A DNA stretch of 64,000 nucleotides from assembly GCF_000818195.1 (NCBI RefSeq), contig NZ_JTHL01000002.1, positions 39,323-103,322 on the forward strand, read 5' to 3'. Position 1 is the stretch's first letter. Every line of letters starts with the position of its first letter. A program made the translations under genes and the position numbers. This DNA comes from Streptomyces sp. 150FB. Lineage in GTDB: Bacteria > Actinomycetota > Actinomycetes > Streptomycetales > Streptomycetaceae. Below the pieces are notes generated by a model. That model made no database searches. It saw only the letters and a list, made by a program, of their open reading frames with translations, and was not told the origin of the DNA. Of this stretch, positions 17,384 through 25,780 are shown piece after piece.

Positions 17384-17468
17384 GCTGGGGTTCTCCTGAT
17401 CTCGAAAATGAGTGACGGGGGTAGGTGGGCGGCCGGCCTCTTGCCGATGCTGCGGCCGCCTCGTGGTG

Positions 17469-17503
17469 CACCGTCCCCGGCCGGATGCCGGCCGGGGACG
17501 GTG
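17469..17503 (-). terminator. Long perfect hairpin upstream of the DUF3307-like gene
   Basis: A 16-bp perfect stem (17469-17484 with 17488-17503) has a 3-base loop. A second GC-rich hairpin follows the stop of the next gene at about 17559-17592. Both lie between the gene ending at 17599 and the ATG at 17383, so they probably end the upstream transcript. Confidence 0.7.
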
Positions 17504-17598
17504 GTGATCAGAACGGGAGCTCGGCGACATGCAGGCGTGTACGCGGCCGCCCGGGCGACGCCGCCCCGGCCCGTGCGGCCGGGGGGCGGCGCGGCGCG

Positions 17599-18396
17599 TC
17601 AGGCCGTGACGAGGGCCAGGGTGTCGAGTCCGGCACCGAGCAGCAGGCCGCGGATCGACTGCTCGTACTCGCCGGAGCGGATCCGGTCGAACATGAGCTG
17701 ACCAGCCACCAGGCAGCGGGCCCGCAGCTGGATCAGGGCGACGGCGTGAGCGTCGGTGCCGGCCTCGGTCGCGGCCTGTGCGGCGGCGTCACCGGCGAGC
17801 TGGTCGGCCGTCTGAAGGGCGGCCTCGCGCCGGGAGTACTGCGCCCGGCAGTACGCCCAGGAGCTCAGAGCCCGGGTGCCGTCCACCCGCGTCTGCCACT
17901 CCTTGTACGTGCGGCGGGTGCCCTCGGGGTCGGCGGCCCACTCCGCGGCCCACTGCCGGGCGAGGTCGGGCAGTTGGGCGAGGACCGCGAGGACCTGCGC
18001 TCCGCGATGCCCGAAGGCACGCCAGGAGTCGGTCTCCTCCAGGACGCGGATCTGCTGGGACATCAGCCAGTACGGGTAGTTGTCGCCACCCCAGTTGCCG
18101 GTCTCACCGAGCGGCTCCACGATCCAGAGCCGGATCGGCCAGCCCTCCTCGATGCGTTCAAGGATTTCGCCGGGCCGGGTGTACGCGTGGAAGTACCCGA
18201 ACGGCTTGTCGGTGTACCACCTCTCGCCGGGGGTGGGGTGGTCGACGACCCGGCCGACGCGGTCGGCGAGGTTCACGGTCGGGATGGTCTCGCCCTGGTC
18301 GCTGTAGTAGCGGGCGAGGTAGTTGTCGGTGGGTGGGACAGTGCCGTCGGGCCGGGTCGCGATGTAGTGGACGACGGGCCGGGAGCTGCGTGCCAT
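17599..18396 (-). CDS. Hypothetical plasmid protein
   Basis: A 265-residue soluble protein with a strong ribosome site (GGAGGAAG). The first half is rich in aromatic residues (HYIATRPDGTVPPTDNYLARY, then PFGYFHAYTRPGEILERIEEGWP), which could form a compact alpha/beta domain of the ADP-ribosyl- or ribose-binding sort, but no catalytic motif is certain. The second half is helical. It stands alone between hairpins. Function not recognised. Confidence 0.7.
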   Translation of the reverse strand: MARSSRPVVHYIATRPDGTVPPTDNYLARYYSDQGETIPTVNLADRVGRVVDHPTPGERWYTDKPFGYFHAYTRPGEILERIEEGWPIRLWIVEPLGETGNWGGDNYPYWLMSQQIRVLEETDSWRAFGHRGAQVLAVLAQLPDLARQWAAEWAADPEGTRRTYKEWQTRVDGTRALSSWAYCRAQYSRREAALQTADQLAGDAAAQAATEAGTDAHAVALIQLRARCLVAGQLMFDRIRSGEYEQSIRGLLLGAGLDTLALVTA

Positions 18397-18516
18397 GAAA
18401 CTTCCTCCGTGTCGGTCAGGAACGTGCGGGTGGCGGGGCGGCGGGGCAGGGCGCCGGAGGTAGCAAAGAGTTCGGGAATCGGGTGTGCTGCGGCGAATCA
18501 CTCGCGCCGGGAGCCG

Positions 18517-18930
18517 TCAGAACGGTGGTTCGTCCGCGTAGCCGATGCGGGCCTTGACCAGCGAGACCTGGATGCCGGGGTCCCACTCGTCGTCCTCGCC
18601 GTCGCCGTCCGCGGCTTCGCAGGCCGCTGAGCAGTAGCGGCGGCGCGCGTAGAAGGGGGCGCCGCACAGGGCGCACTCGCTTTCGTCGCCGTCACAGGCG
18701 GTCGACCAGTCGATGATCACGGACGGGTCGAGGCAGGCCTCGCAGCATCCGGTGTCCTGGTCCAGGACGCCGTGGCATCCGTCGCCGCAGACCTGCCCGT
18801 TGATCGCGGTACAGCCGCAGGCGGTACACAGCACGACCGGTGCCGACACCGGCGGCGCGGGCGCTGGCACCGGCACCGGGTGAGGGGTGGCGGCCGGTAC
18901 GGCGCGGCGGCGGAAGAACCGTGTGAACAC
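18517..18930 (-). CDS. Cys-rich zinc-binding protein
   Basis: A 137-residue protein with about twelve cysteines arranged in C-x2-C type pairs (LCTACGC, CGDGCHG, CCEAC, CALCG, then YCSAACEA). This suggests two or three zinc sites. The N-terminus is basic and Pro/Ala rich. The GTG start has AAGGAG at the right distance. It lies 21 bp from the RRQRL zinc-binding gene in the same direction. Possible nucleic-acid or protein adaptor. Confidence 0.7.
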   Translation of the reverse strand: MFTRFFRRRAVPAATPHPVPVPAPAPPVSAPVVLCTACGCTAINGQVCGDGCHGVLDQDTGCCEACLDPSVIIDWSTACDGDESECALCGAPFYARRRYCSAACEAADGDGEDDEWDPGIQVSLVKARIGYADEPPF

Positions 18931-18951
18931 AAGCGCTCCTTGTCTGGTCGG

Positions 18952-19416
18952 TCAGGCGGCCAGGTGATGTGTGATCGGGAGGGTGATGTAGCTGCTGGGG
19001 TCGGCTGGGATGCCGTCGTGGCATTCGAGGCACGTGTCGAGCGAGGTCGGCAGGCAGTGGTGGTACCGGCGGCGGCACGCTGGGCAGGTGCTCCTGGCGG
19101 CCATTGCCCTGTCGAGCGCGGCTTCCTGAGCGAGCGTCGGGACCCGTTTGGGTTTCGCGAGGTCGAGCCGGTAGAGCCAGGCCAGGTGGGTGCACCGGGT
19201 CAGCGGCCGGTGGGAGCAGCGGCGGCACTTGAGCTGGGCGACCGGGCCGTGCCCTCCGGGGCACAGGCCGGCCGCGCGGAGCTGGCGGCGGGTGACGAGG
19301 AAGTCCTTGGGCGCGCAGTTCCAGTCGTACTCGGGGAAACCCTGGGCGGGTTCGCCGTACGGATCGGTCTCCCGCACGACGAGCTCGTCGGCGGCGGGCA
19401 CCTGGGATGCCACCAT
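18952..19416 (-). CDS. RRQRL-type zinc-binding protein
   Basis: A 154-residue protein with the conserved core TRRQLRAAGLCPGG, LAWLYRLDLAKPKRVPT and C-x2-C...C-x2-C (STCPACRRR, then DTCLECHDG). This matches the actinobacterial RRQRL motif-containing zinc-binding family, nearly always plasmid- or ICE-borne and usually near transfer genes. Biochemical role unknown. A good ribosome site (AAGGAGCG) precedes the ATG. Confidence 0.85.
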   Translation of the reverse strand: MVASQVPAADELVVRETDPYGEPAQGFPEYDWNCAPKDFLVTRRQLRAAGLCPGGHGPVAQLKCRRCSHRPLTRCTHLAWLYRLDLAKPKRVPTLAQEAALDRAMAARSTCPACRRRYHHCLPTSLDTCLECHDGIPADPSSYITLPITHHLAA

Positions 19417-19631
19417 GAGGGTCGCTCCTTGGTCAGGGTGGGACGTGGGTTCCGCCCGGCCGACAAGGCGGAAGACCGCAATCGGAGGCAGTCAGGCGTT
19501 GCGCTGAACAGCAAGCGCCCACCGGCGGTGTTCGTCGGCGGGCGCAGGTGAGGGTGGCCGGGCGGCCTGTCCGGTCCTCGCTCGACCACTTCGGGGCGGG
19601 CGAGGACCAGGCGGAGCGACCGGAGAGTTGT

Positions 19632-21839
19632 TCAGAGGTCGGAGGGGAGTTGGTGTCCGGTCTCTGCGTCGTAGGAGATGCCGGTGGGGGAGAGTCGGAT
19701 GGTCCGGACGATGCCCGGAGAACCCTTCTGCCAGGTCTTGCCGCCGACCGCTACCTGGACCGTGACGTCGGCGAGCGGGTCGGTGACCGGCAGCGTGACT
19801 TCTGGGGTCAGGGGGTACCAGCCGTCTTTCTGGACGCTGCTGGCTGTCTTGCCGTCCGCGTCGATGCGCAGGTACTGGGCGTTTCGGTCGAAGTAGGAGC
19901 GCAGTTCCAGGGTCACGTGGTCTCTGCCGGTGCTCCATTGGGCGATGGCGTAGGCGTGGACGCCGTCGACGTGGAGGGCCGCTCCTGCGCGACCCTTGTA
20001 GGCGAGGGCTTTCTCCGCGCGTTCTTGCTGCTGCTGTTCGTCGTGGGTGTGGTGGACCACCCCTGCGGTTGCGAGCGACAGGGCGGCGACGGCGGCGACG
20101 TAGGGCCAGGTGCGGCGCCGAGGCGACGGATCGCCAAGGTGGTTGGGAGCCGGTGCGGGCGGTGCCGCGGGTACGGGGGCTGGCTGGGGTCCGCTGTACC
20201 ACTGCTGTCCGTTGTTGCTGGTGGCGAACCAGTCAGGATTGTCGCCCATGCCCGTTTCCTTTCTCATGCGGATGACGGTGGCACGAAGCTGGGTGGCCTG
20301 TTCGGGGTTTCCGCACACGTCCGCGACGTGGGCCCGGGTGGACAACCAGGAGGCGGCCTGGGGGGAGTTGATGCCGTGGGCGGTGATGTCCGAGCGCTCG
20401 CCGATGGCGGCGAGGTCTGCGGCCTCGCTGCACCGGCCCTCCGTCGCGGCCTGGACGACATCGTGGTGTCGGGTGTCGATGTCGATCACGTTGGGCGGCA
20501 GCTCCCAGTCCCAGCCGTTCTCACCCTCGCCGCTGCCAGTGCTGAGGGATTCCTGCTCGACGGGTGCCGGCAGGCCCTCCCACTGGTCCTTGTGCTGATC
20601 GTCCGCGGGCTCCTCCTCGAGGTCTACCGGCCCTTCGTCTTCGCGTTCAGTTTCGGCTTCGAGCGAGAGGGCCTGCTGGGCGGTGCGGCGCCGTGATGAG
20701 GTGTCGGTCAGCGTGGCTTCGTCGTCGGTGAGGATGGTCTGGATGATGTCGACGTGGTCGGGGCCGACTTTCCATACGGCTTGTCCCGGGTCCAGGGTCG
20801 GGATCATGTCGATGGCCCAGACGGGCAGGCCCAGCAGCGCCCCGACGATCGCGGCTTCCTCGGGGCCCAGGCGTCCGACGTGGGCGACCTCGCACAGGCG
20901 GGCCAGGTCCTGCGCCCGGCCGTCTCCCAGGTCCGACAGGGTGTGCATGACCACGTCCAGCGACAGGCCGGCCTTGCGGGAGTTCTTCAGCAGGCGCTGG
21001 ATCAGCTCGCTGGTGGCCGGGGACAGCAGGATCTGCCAGGCCTCTTCGATCACCAGGTGCCGGTGTACGGCGGTCGACTGGGGCAGCCACACATGCTCGG
21101 CCCAGCACGAGACGGCGGCCATCAGCGAGGGGATCGCCGGGCTGTTGCGGTCAAGGCCCGTGAAGTCGAAGGACAGGATGGGCAGGTCCGTCTCGGGAAG
21201 GCGCGCCTCCTGGCCGTCGAACAGCCCGCGCAGCGAGCCTTCGGTGTAGCGGGACAGGGCGAGCGCGGCGCCCTCGCCCCACTCGGCCAGTTTGACGGCC
21301 GGCCACCGGCCGTCCTCGGGGCTGACCAGGGCGTCGACCACCCCGTTCAGCGATGTCGCCTTGGGGTGGTTCAGGGCGTGCTGCAGGGCGTGGGTGGCCT
21401 GGTAGGTGAGCGCGCCGGGTTCGACGGCGAGGATCAGCGAGCGGATGAGCTGCTCGCGGACCGCGGGCGGGAACAGTTCGCTGCACGGGTTGAGGGTGAA
21501 CGTGCCGGCCTGGATGACGCGGCCCCCCAGCGAGCGCACCAGCGGCGCCCACTCGCCGGCGTTGTCCTCCCCGAAGGAGTCGATGACGACGGCCTGGTGT
21601 TGGTGGTGGAGGATCTCGCGGCGGATCCGGGTCTTGGCCGTGGTCGACTTCCCCGACCCCAGACCTCCCAAGGCGAGGCTGTTGGTCGACGGGAGGATCG
21701 CCGCGTCGGTCAAGACGGGGGAGAGATGGAAGGCGCGGCCGTCGAGGAGGGACTTCCCGATCGGGATGCCGGGGAAGGCTGCGTTGGAGGCGACGAGGGG
21801 GGTGGTGATCGCGGCGTGGGTGGAGGGCAGACGAATCAC
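19632..21839 (-). CDS. VirB4-like conjugation ATPase with C-terminal membrane extension
   Basis: A 735-residue protein. The Walker A motif (GGLGSGKST, residues 58-66) and Walker B motif (HLVIEEAW, 261-268) with intervening VVIDSFGED match VirB4/TraC ATPases that power type IV secretion. After about residue 400 there is an acidic linker, then a single membrane segment (TWPYVAAVAALSLATAGVV) and an outer C-terminal domain of about 140 residues. That extension is not usual for VirB4. The GTG start overlaps the preceding gene (GTGA); the missing N-terminal VirB4 part seems to be supplied by that gene. Confidence 0.85.
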   Translation of the reverse strand: MIRLPSTHAAITTPLVASNAAFPGIPIGKSLLDGRAFHLSPVLTDAAILPSTNSLALGGLGSGKSTTAKTRIRREILHHQHQAVVIDSFGEDNAGEWAPLVRSLGGRVIQAGTFTLNPCSELFPPAVREQLIRSLILAVEPGALTYQATHALQHALNHPKATSLNGVVDALVSPEDGRWPAVKLAEWGEGAALALSRYTEGSLRGLFDGQEARLPETDLPILSFDFTGLDRNSPAIPSLMAAVSCWAEHVWLPQSTAVHRHLVIEEAWQILLSPATSELIQRLLKNSRKAGLSLDVVMHTLSDLGDGRAQDLARLCEVAHVGRLGPEEAAIVGALLGLPVWAIDMIPTLDPGQAVWKVGPDHVDIIQTILTDDEATLTDTSSRRRTAQQALSLEAETEREDEGPVDLEEEPADDQHKDQWEGLPAPVEQESLSTGSGEGENGWDWELPPNVIDIDTRHHDVVQAATEGRCSEAADLAAIGERSDITAHGINSPQAASWLSTRAHVADVCGNPEQATQLRATVIRMRKETGMGDNPDWFATSNNGQQWYSGPQPAPVPAAPPAPAPNHLGDPSPRRRTWPYVAAVAALSLATAGVVHHTHDEQQQQERAEKALAYKGRAGAALHVDGVHAYAIAQWSTGRDHVTLELRSYFDRNAQYLRIDADGKTASSVQKDGWYPLTPEVTLPVTDPLADVTVQVAVGGKTWQKGSPGIVRTIRLSPTGISYDAETGHQLPSDL

Positions 21840-22909
21840 AGAATCGCCCCTTTCCTGGTGGAGGCTCCGTGCGGGGTGGTCATCAGGTGGGCGCGGTGCT
21901 GCTGACCGGGAAGCCAGTCGAGGTGGATGCGGTGCCGGTCGGCGGTGAGCGATGCCTGCCAGCGGGCGTCCGTGACCGCTTCGGGGCTGTCGCCCCACAC
22001 GGTGAGGTAGGCGTCTAGGTCGACGAGGGTGGCGCCTTGGACCAGGGCGCCGTGTGTGCTGCCGCTCGCGGCCTCGTGCGCGGCGGCCTTGACCTTGTCG
22101 GTGGTGAACGCGTCCGCGGCGGCGGACTGCCACATCGCGGACCGGCGGGACTGGCCCGCCGGCAGCGGCCGGTACAGCACGGCGAGGGAGCGGTCCGAGT
22201 CCTGTCCCAGCAGCAGCCGTGGCATCAGGTCCCCGTCACTTTCCTGTGGCCACGCGGTGATCCGCGCCGTCACCGCGAACCGTCCGTCGTCCAACCCTGC
22301 CCACCCGGGGCCCCGTTCGGTGACGACGGGGATCGGCTCGGGGGTGAGGGGGGTGAGCGCGCCGAGGCGGGCGAACTCTCCTTCCAGGGTGTCGAGGATG
22401 CGGGCGGGCTGGCTGATCAGGCGCTTGGGGACGTGGACGGAGATCGTCTGCGTGTGGGCAGTGGCCTCGCCCACGGCGGCGTGGTGGGTGACGTGGACCT
22501 GGATGCCCGTGGTGCGGACCTGCCCGGCCGTGAACTCCAGGGCGCGGGCGAACGCCTGGTGGAACGCGGCCCGGCGCTGCGGGTCCTGCATGGTGCCGTG
22601 CTGCGGGTACAGCGCCCAGGTACTGGTCGCCCCGGGCTGGCCGCCCATCGCGCCGGGGGCGGTGCGTTCGCGCAGGTGCCGGTAACCGACCGCCGCCCAC
22701 CGGGCGATCGATCGCGGGCCCGGCGCCACATTCAGCAACGCCGCGGCGGCGCCCACCGCGCCGAACGTCCACACGGGCGGCGGGCTGAGCAGCGCCGACA
22801 TCAGGACGGCACTCCCGACACCCGCGTTGGCCTTCGTCAGCAGGATCTCGGCGGGGCTGAGCCCGCGCTGCAGGGCGGGGATGCGGTAACCGGGCGTCAG
22901 GGAATACAC
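21836..22909 (-). CDS. Conjugation protein resembling a VirB3/VirB4-N-terminal fusion
   Basis: A 357-residue protein of the SCO6880-like type. Residues about 30-65 contain one or two membrane helices (AVLMSALLSPPPVWTFGAVG). The rest is soluble, with VHVTHHAAVGEATAHTQTI and a SVHVPKRLISQ strand region, as in the N-terminal domain of VirB4. Translational coupling to the ATPase gene supports a split VirB4. It would sit at the inner membrane and recruit the ATPase. Confidence 0.65.
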   Translation of the reverse strand: MYSLTPGYRIPALQRGLSPAEILLTKANAGVGSAVLMSALLSPPPVWTFGAVGAAAALLNVAPGPRSIARWAAVGYRHLRERTAPGAMGGQPGATSTWALYPQHGTMQDPQRRAAFHQAFARALEFTAGQVRTTGIQVHVTHHAAVGEATAHTQTISVHVPKRLISQPARILDTLEGEFARLGALTPLTPEPIPVVTERGPGWAGLDDGRFAVTARITAWPQESDGDLMPRLLLGQDSDRSLAVLYRPLPAGQSRRSAMWQSAAADAFTTDKVKAAAHEAASGSTHGALVQGATLVDLDAYLTVWGDSPEAVTDARWQASLTADRHRIHLDWLPGQQHRAHLMTTPHGASTRKGAIL

Positions 22910-22941
22910 GGGATGATCTCCTCGAAGTCAGTGGAGCGGCC

Positions 22942-22997
22942 CCGGCCCCGGCGCCCAGCCCCGTACCAGGTGGCGGGGGCGGGAGCGCCGGGGCCGG
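22942..22997 (-). terminator. Hairpin between the VirB6-like and VirB3/4-like genes
   Basis: A 13-bp perfect stem (22942-22954 with 22985-22997) has a 30-base loop. It lies just after the stop of the VirB6-like gene and may attenuate rather than stop the operon. Confidence 0.55.
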
Positions 22998-23009
22998 GCA
23001 GCAGCTCGG

Positions 23010-24335
23010 TTACGGGTGGGATCGGTCGGGTGTCGGGCGGGGGTTCGCCGCCCGTCCCGAGGACCCCTCCCCACGGGTGTTCGGTGCCTGCGGCGGGGAG
23101 TCGGGCTGCTGCGTCTGGACAGCTGCCCGCGCGTCGCGGCGCGCCTGGGCGATCTGCGCGCTGCGGCCCGCTTCCCGGGTCGCGTTCGCAACAGCCGAGG
23201 TTGTGGTCAGCCGCGGCGAGCGCTGATGCTGCGTGACGCCGTAGGCGGCGAACAGCACGCCACGGTCCTGATGTGCCGCCCGGCCCGGTGTGGCCACCGT
23301 CCGCTGGCCACGCGGAGCGTTCTCCTGCTCGTAGACCTTCGGCACCCCAGCCCTTACCACCGCGTGCGCGAGGCGGTTGGGGACGTGGAGCTCCACCAGC
23401 TCCCGGGCGGCGCCGGCCACCCGGGGCCCGATGTAGGGCACCCCGTGGAAAATCATCCGCAGCATCAGGGCGTCCGCAGCGACCAGGAGCACGGCGTCCA
23501 CCGCAAGCGAGCCCTTCGTGAACTGCACGAAGGGCGCGACCAGGAGCAGTGCGAAGGGGCAGAACATCAACCCCAGCAGCCGGTTCGCCCAGACCTTGAC
23601 CGCGGCCATGTCGCCTCCCCGGGCCAGCGAGGCCAGCACCAGCGGCGCCATGCACACGAACGCGAGGATGCCGATGTTCCGCGTCAGGAACACCAGCACC
23701 GCCGTCGCCAGAGCGACCACAAGACCGGAGACGATCAGCAGGATCGCCAGCGGATTGCCCGAGTCCGCACCATGGGTGATGTCGTCCTTGATGGCGCCGA
23801 ACAGCGTCGTCTCGTTGCTGTCGAACGCGGCCGTGAACGCGCTGCTCACCGCCGTGTTCAGCAGCATCACCACGCCGGGGACGGACGCCATGCCGGCCAC
23901 CGCCGCCAGCGACCAGCCGGTCGAGGCCCCCATCTGCTTCAGACGGGGCACGCCCTGCCAGGCAGTCACCGCGCACACCACGATCACGCACACGAAAATC
24001 GCGACGGCCAGATGCTGACCGAGCCACATGAACGGCGCGTACAGGCCGCTGTCAGCCGTCTCGGGCGCCCAGCCGTGCTTCGGCGCGAGCAACCCGGTGA
24101 TGTCTTTGATCAGGCTGTCGGCGAGCTGCTTGACCTGCTCGGTGGCGCTGCCAGTGATGCCGCCACCGGGGAGGCCGCCTCCCCCGCCCGGGCTGCTGTC
24201 GCAGTAGTCCTTCATCGGGCCGGGGATGCCGGAGCACGGGTCCTTTCCGCCGGCCCCGCCGGTCCTGCGTTCGCAGTAGTCCTGGGCCAAGCCGAACAGT
24301 TTGTCGCAGTTGACCTTGTCGTTGGTGTTGGCCAT
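23010..24335 (-). CDS. VirB6/TrbL-like polytopic membrane protein
   Basis: A 441-residue protein. The N-terminus has several Cys and a Gly-rich stretch, and a periplasmic-type segment follows. At least five hydrophobic segments run from about residue 105 to 300 (LAVAIFVCVIVVCAV, VVMLLNTAVSSAF, AILLIVSGLVVALATAVLVFL, IGILAFVCMAPLVL, PFALLLVAPFVQF). The C-terminal 140 residues are polar and basic. This fits the VirB6/TrbL channel component of conjugative secretion systems. Six bases separate it from the small membrane gene upstream. Confidence 0.8.
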   Translation of the reverse strand: MANTNDKVNCDKLFGLAQDYCERRTGGAGGKDPCSGIPGPMKDYCDSSPGGGGGLPGGGITGSATEQVKQLADSLIKDITGLLAPKHGWAPETADSGLYAPFMWLGQHLAVAIFVCVIVVCAVTAWQGVPRLKQMGASTGWSLAAVAGMASVPGVVMLLNTAVSSAFTAAFDSNETTLFGAIKDDITHGADSGNPLAILLIVSGLVVALATAVLVFLTRNIGILAFVCMAPLVLASLARGGDMAAVKVWANRLLGLMFCPFALLLVAPFVQFTKGSLAVDAVLLVAADALMLRMIFHGVPYIGPRVAGAARELVELHVPNRLAHAVVRAGVPKVYEQENAPRGQRTVATPGRAAHQDRGVLFAAYGVTQHQRSPRLTTTSAVANATREAGRSAQIAQARRDARAAVQTQQPDSPPQAPNTRGEGSSGRAANPRPTPDRSHP

Positions 24336-24340
24336 GCCCG

Positions 24341-24616
24341 TCAGCCCTTGGCGTCGGTGACGGTGGAGAACAGCTCACTGCCGTACAGGGCGAGGATCAC
24401 GGCGACGAACAGTGTGCCCAGCGCCATCGACCCCTTGCGCAGCGCGCCCTTGGGGTCACCGGAGACCTGGAGCAGCATGCGCAGCGCGATGACGGCGATC
24501 ACTGCGGCGACGCCCTTGGTGACCAGGCCGCCGCCGGTCATGCCGATGGTCTTGAAGAAGTCGTTGAACCCGCCGGACATGTCGACGGGCGCGGCGAGGT
24601 TGATGAAGGTGCGCAT
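24341..24616 (-). CDS. Small two-helix membrane protein of the transfer apparatus
   Basis: A 91-residue protein with two hydrophobic helices (VTKGVAAVIAVIALRMLLQV and LGTLFVAVILALYGSELF) separated by a short charged loop, and a start MRTFINLAAPVDM. Size and topology resemble VirB2-like pilins or the small subunits of Gram-positive conjugation systems. It lies between the peptidoglycan hydrolase gene (3 bp) and the VirB6-like gene (5 bp). Confidence 0.65.
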   Translation of the reverse strand: MRTFINLAAPVDMSGGFNDFFKTIGMTGGGLVTKGVAAVIAVIALRMLLQVSGDPKGALRKGSMALGTLFVAVILALYGSELFSTVTDAKG

Positions 24617-24619
24617 GGG

Positions 24620-25669
24620 TCAGATCTCCCTGCTGGGGTGGGGTGCGGGGCGGGCGATGGCGTACAGGTCGGTCATCGAGTCCATGGGGTCGATACGGAC
24701 CTGGGTGCCGGGCCGGGGAGCGTTGATCATCCAGCCGCCGCCGATGTAGATACCGACGTGGTGAATGCTCGCGGCGCTGGAGCCGTAGAAAATGAGATCG
24801 CCGGGCTGCTGTTCTCCCGGCTTGACCGGCTCGGACGCGGCGTACTGCTGTGCCGCGGTGCGGGGCAGGGTAATTCCTGCCCGCGCATAGGCGTAGAGCG
24901 TGAGCCCCGAGCAGTCGAAGCCGGCGATATCTGTGCCGGTGTGGCCCGCCGGTGAGCAGCAGATTCCTGTGCTGGGTCCGGCGGTGTTTCCTCCGCCCCA
25001 GGAATACGGGGTGCCGATCATCGCCGCTGCCGCGTTGATTGCGGTTGATGCCTGAGCTGGTGTCAGGTCTTTCCCGCCGGACGGTTGGTTCGCGAGTGCG
25101 GTGATGGTACGGACGTAGTTCTGTGTCTCTTTGTAGGGCGGGACTCCGCCGTATTTCTGGACGGCGCCGCTTCCCGCGTTGTAGGCGGCGAGCATGTTTT
25201 TCTGCTTGTCGCCGGGGACGCTTTTTACGTCGTTTGCTATGTCGCACAGGTATCCGGCCGCTGAGGGGATCGCGTCTTCCGGATCCCACACATCGCGCTT
25301 GCCGTCGCCGTTTCCGTCAATTCCGTGGAGTTTCCACGTGGACGGCATGAACTGGGCTACACCCTGTGCGCCGACCGGTGAGCTCGCTTTCGGGTTGAAG
25401 CCGGATTCCTGGGTGAGGAGCGCGGCCAGCAGGTTCGGGCTGACCTCGGGGCAGGTGTGCCCCGAGGCTTCGATCAGGGACGCGTACTCGCCGGGGACGG
25501 CCAGGCTGAGCGCCGTCCCTATCGGGTTGGCGCCGGCACCCTGGACGAGCGCGGCCACGACGACGGCCGCGGTCGCTCCGACGCCGATGGTGACCGCTGC
25601 AGAGGCTCTCAAGAGCCTCCTCCTTCCTTCTGGGAGGTTTTCGATGTTTCCGCAGGCCAGGACCGCCAC
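24620..25669 (-). CDS. Bifunctional peptidoglycan hydrolase (lytic transglycosylase + NlpC/P60)
   Basis: A 349-residue protein. A membrane anchor or signal segment (residues 23-45) is followed by a soluble lytic transglycosylase domain with the catalytic Glu88 in TQESGFNPKA and the AQGVAQFMPSTW motif, then an NlpC/P60 domain with Cys253 (FDCSGL) and His304 (HHVGIY). It corresponds to VirB1-type enzymes such as TcpG/Orf14 that open the cell wall for the secretion channel. It is the first gene after a terminator and probably has its own promoter in 25670-25717. Confidence 0.9.
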   Translation of the reverse strand: MAVLACGNIENLPEGRRRLLRASAAVTIGVGATAAVVVAALVQGAGANPIGTALSLAVPGEYASLIEASGHTCPEVSPNLLAALLTQESGFNPKASSPVGAQGVAQFMPSTWKLHGIDGNGDGKRDVWDPEDAIPSAAGYLCDIANDVKSVPGDKQKNMLAAYNAGSGAVQKYGGVPPYKETQNYVRTITALANQPSGGKDLTPAQASTAINAAAAMIGTPYSWGGGNTAGPSTGICCSPAGHTGTDIAGFDCSGLTLYAYARAGITLPRTAAQQYAASEPVKPGEQQPGDLIFYGSSAASIHHVGIYIGGGWMINAPRPGTQVRIDPMDSMTDLYAIARPAPHPSREI

Positions 25670-25717
25670 CCGTGACCGCCCGGGGACCGCCGTCCCACCG
25701 CCACTCCGGTCATGAAG

Positions 25718-25746
25718 ACCGCCACCCGGCAGGGCCGGGTGGCGGT
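25718..25746 (-). terminator. Terminator after the FtsK/TraB-like gene
   Basis: A 13-bp perfect stem (25718-25730 with 25734-25746) has a 3-base loop, 35 bases after the translocase stop. Confidence 0.75.
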
Positions 25747-25780
25747 GGGAGGGCGGTGCTGTGGCGGTGCCGGGTGGCGG

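Noticed and set aside
17559..17592. GC-rich hairpin as a separate regulatory element
   Set aside because: It is imperfect and most simply part of the terminator zone after the stop at 17599.
19417..19631. Possible small minus-strand gene before the RRQRL gene
   Set aside because: Frames here lack a ribosome site and protein-like composition.
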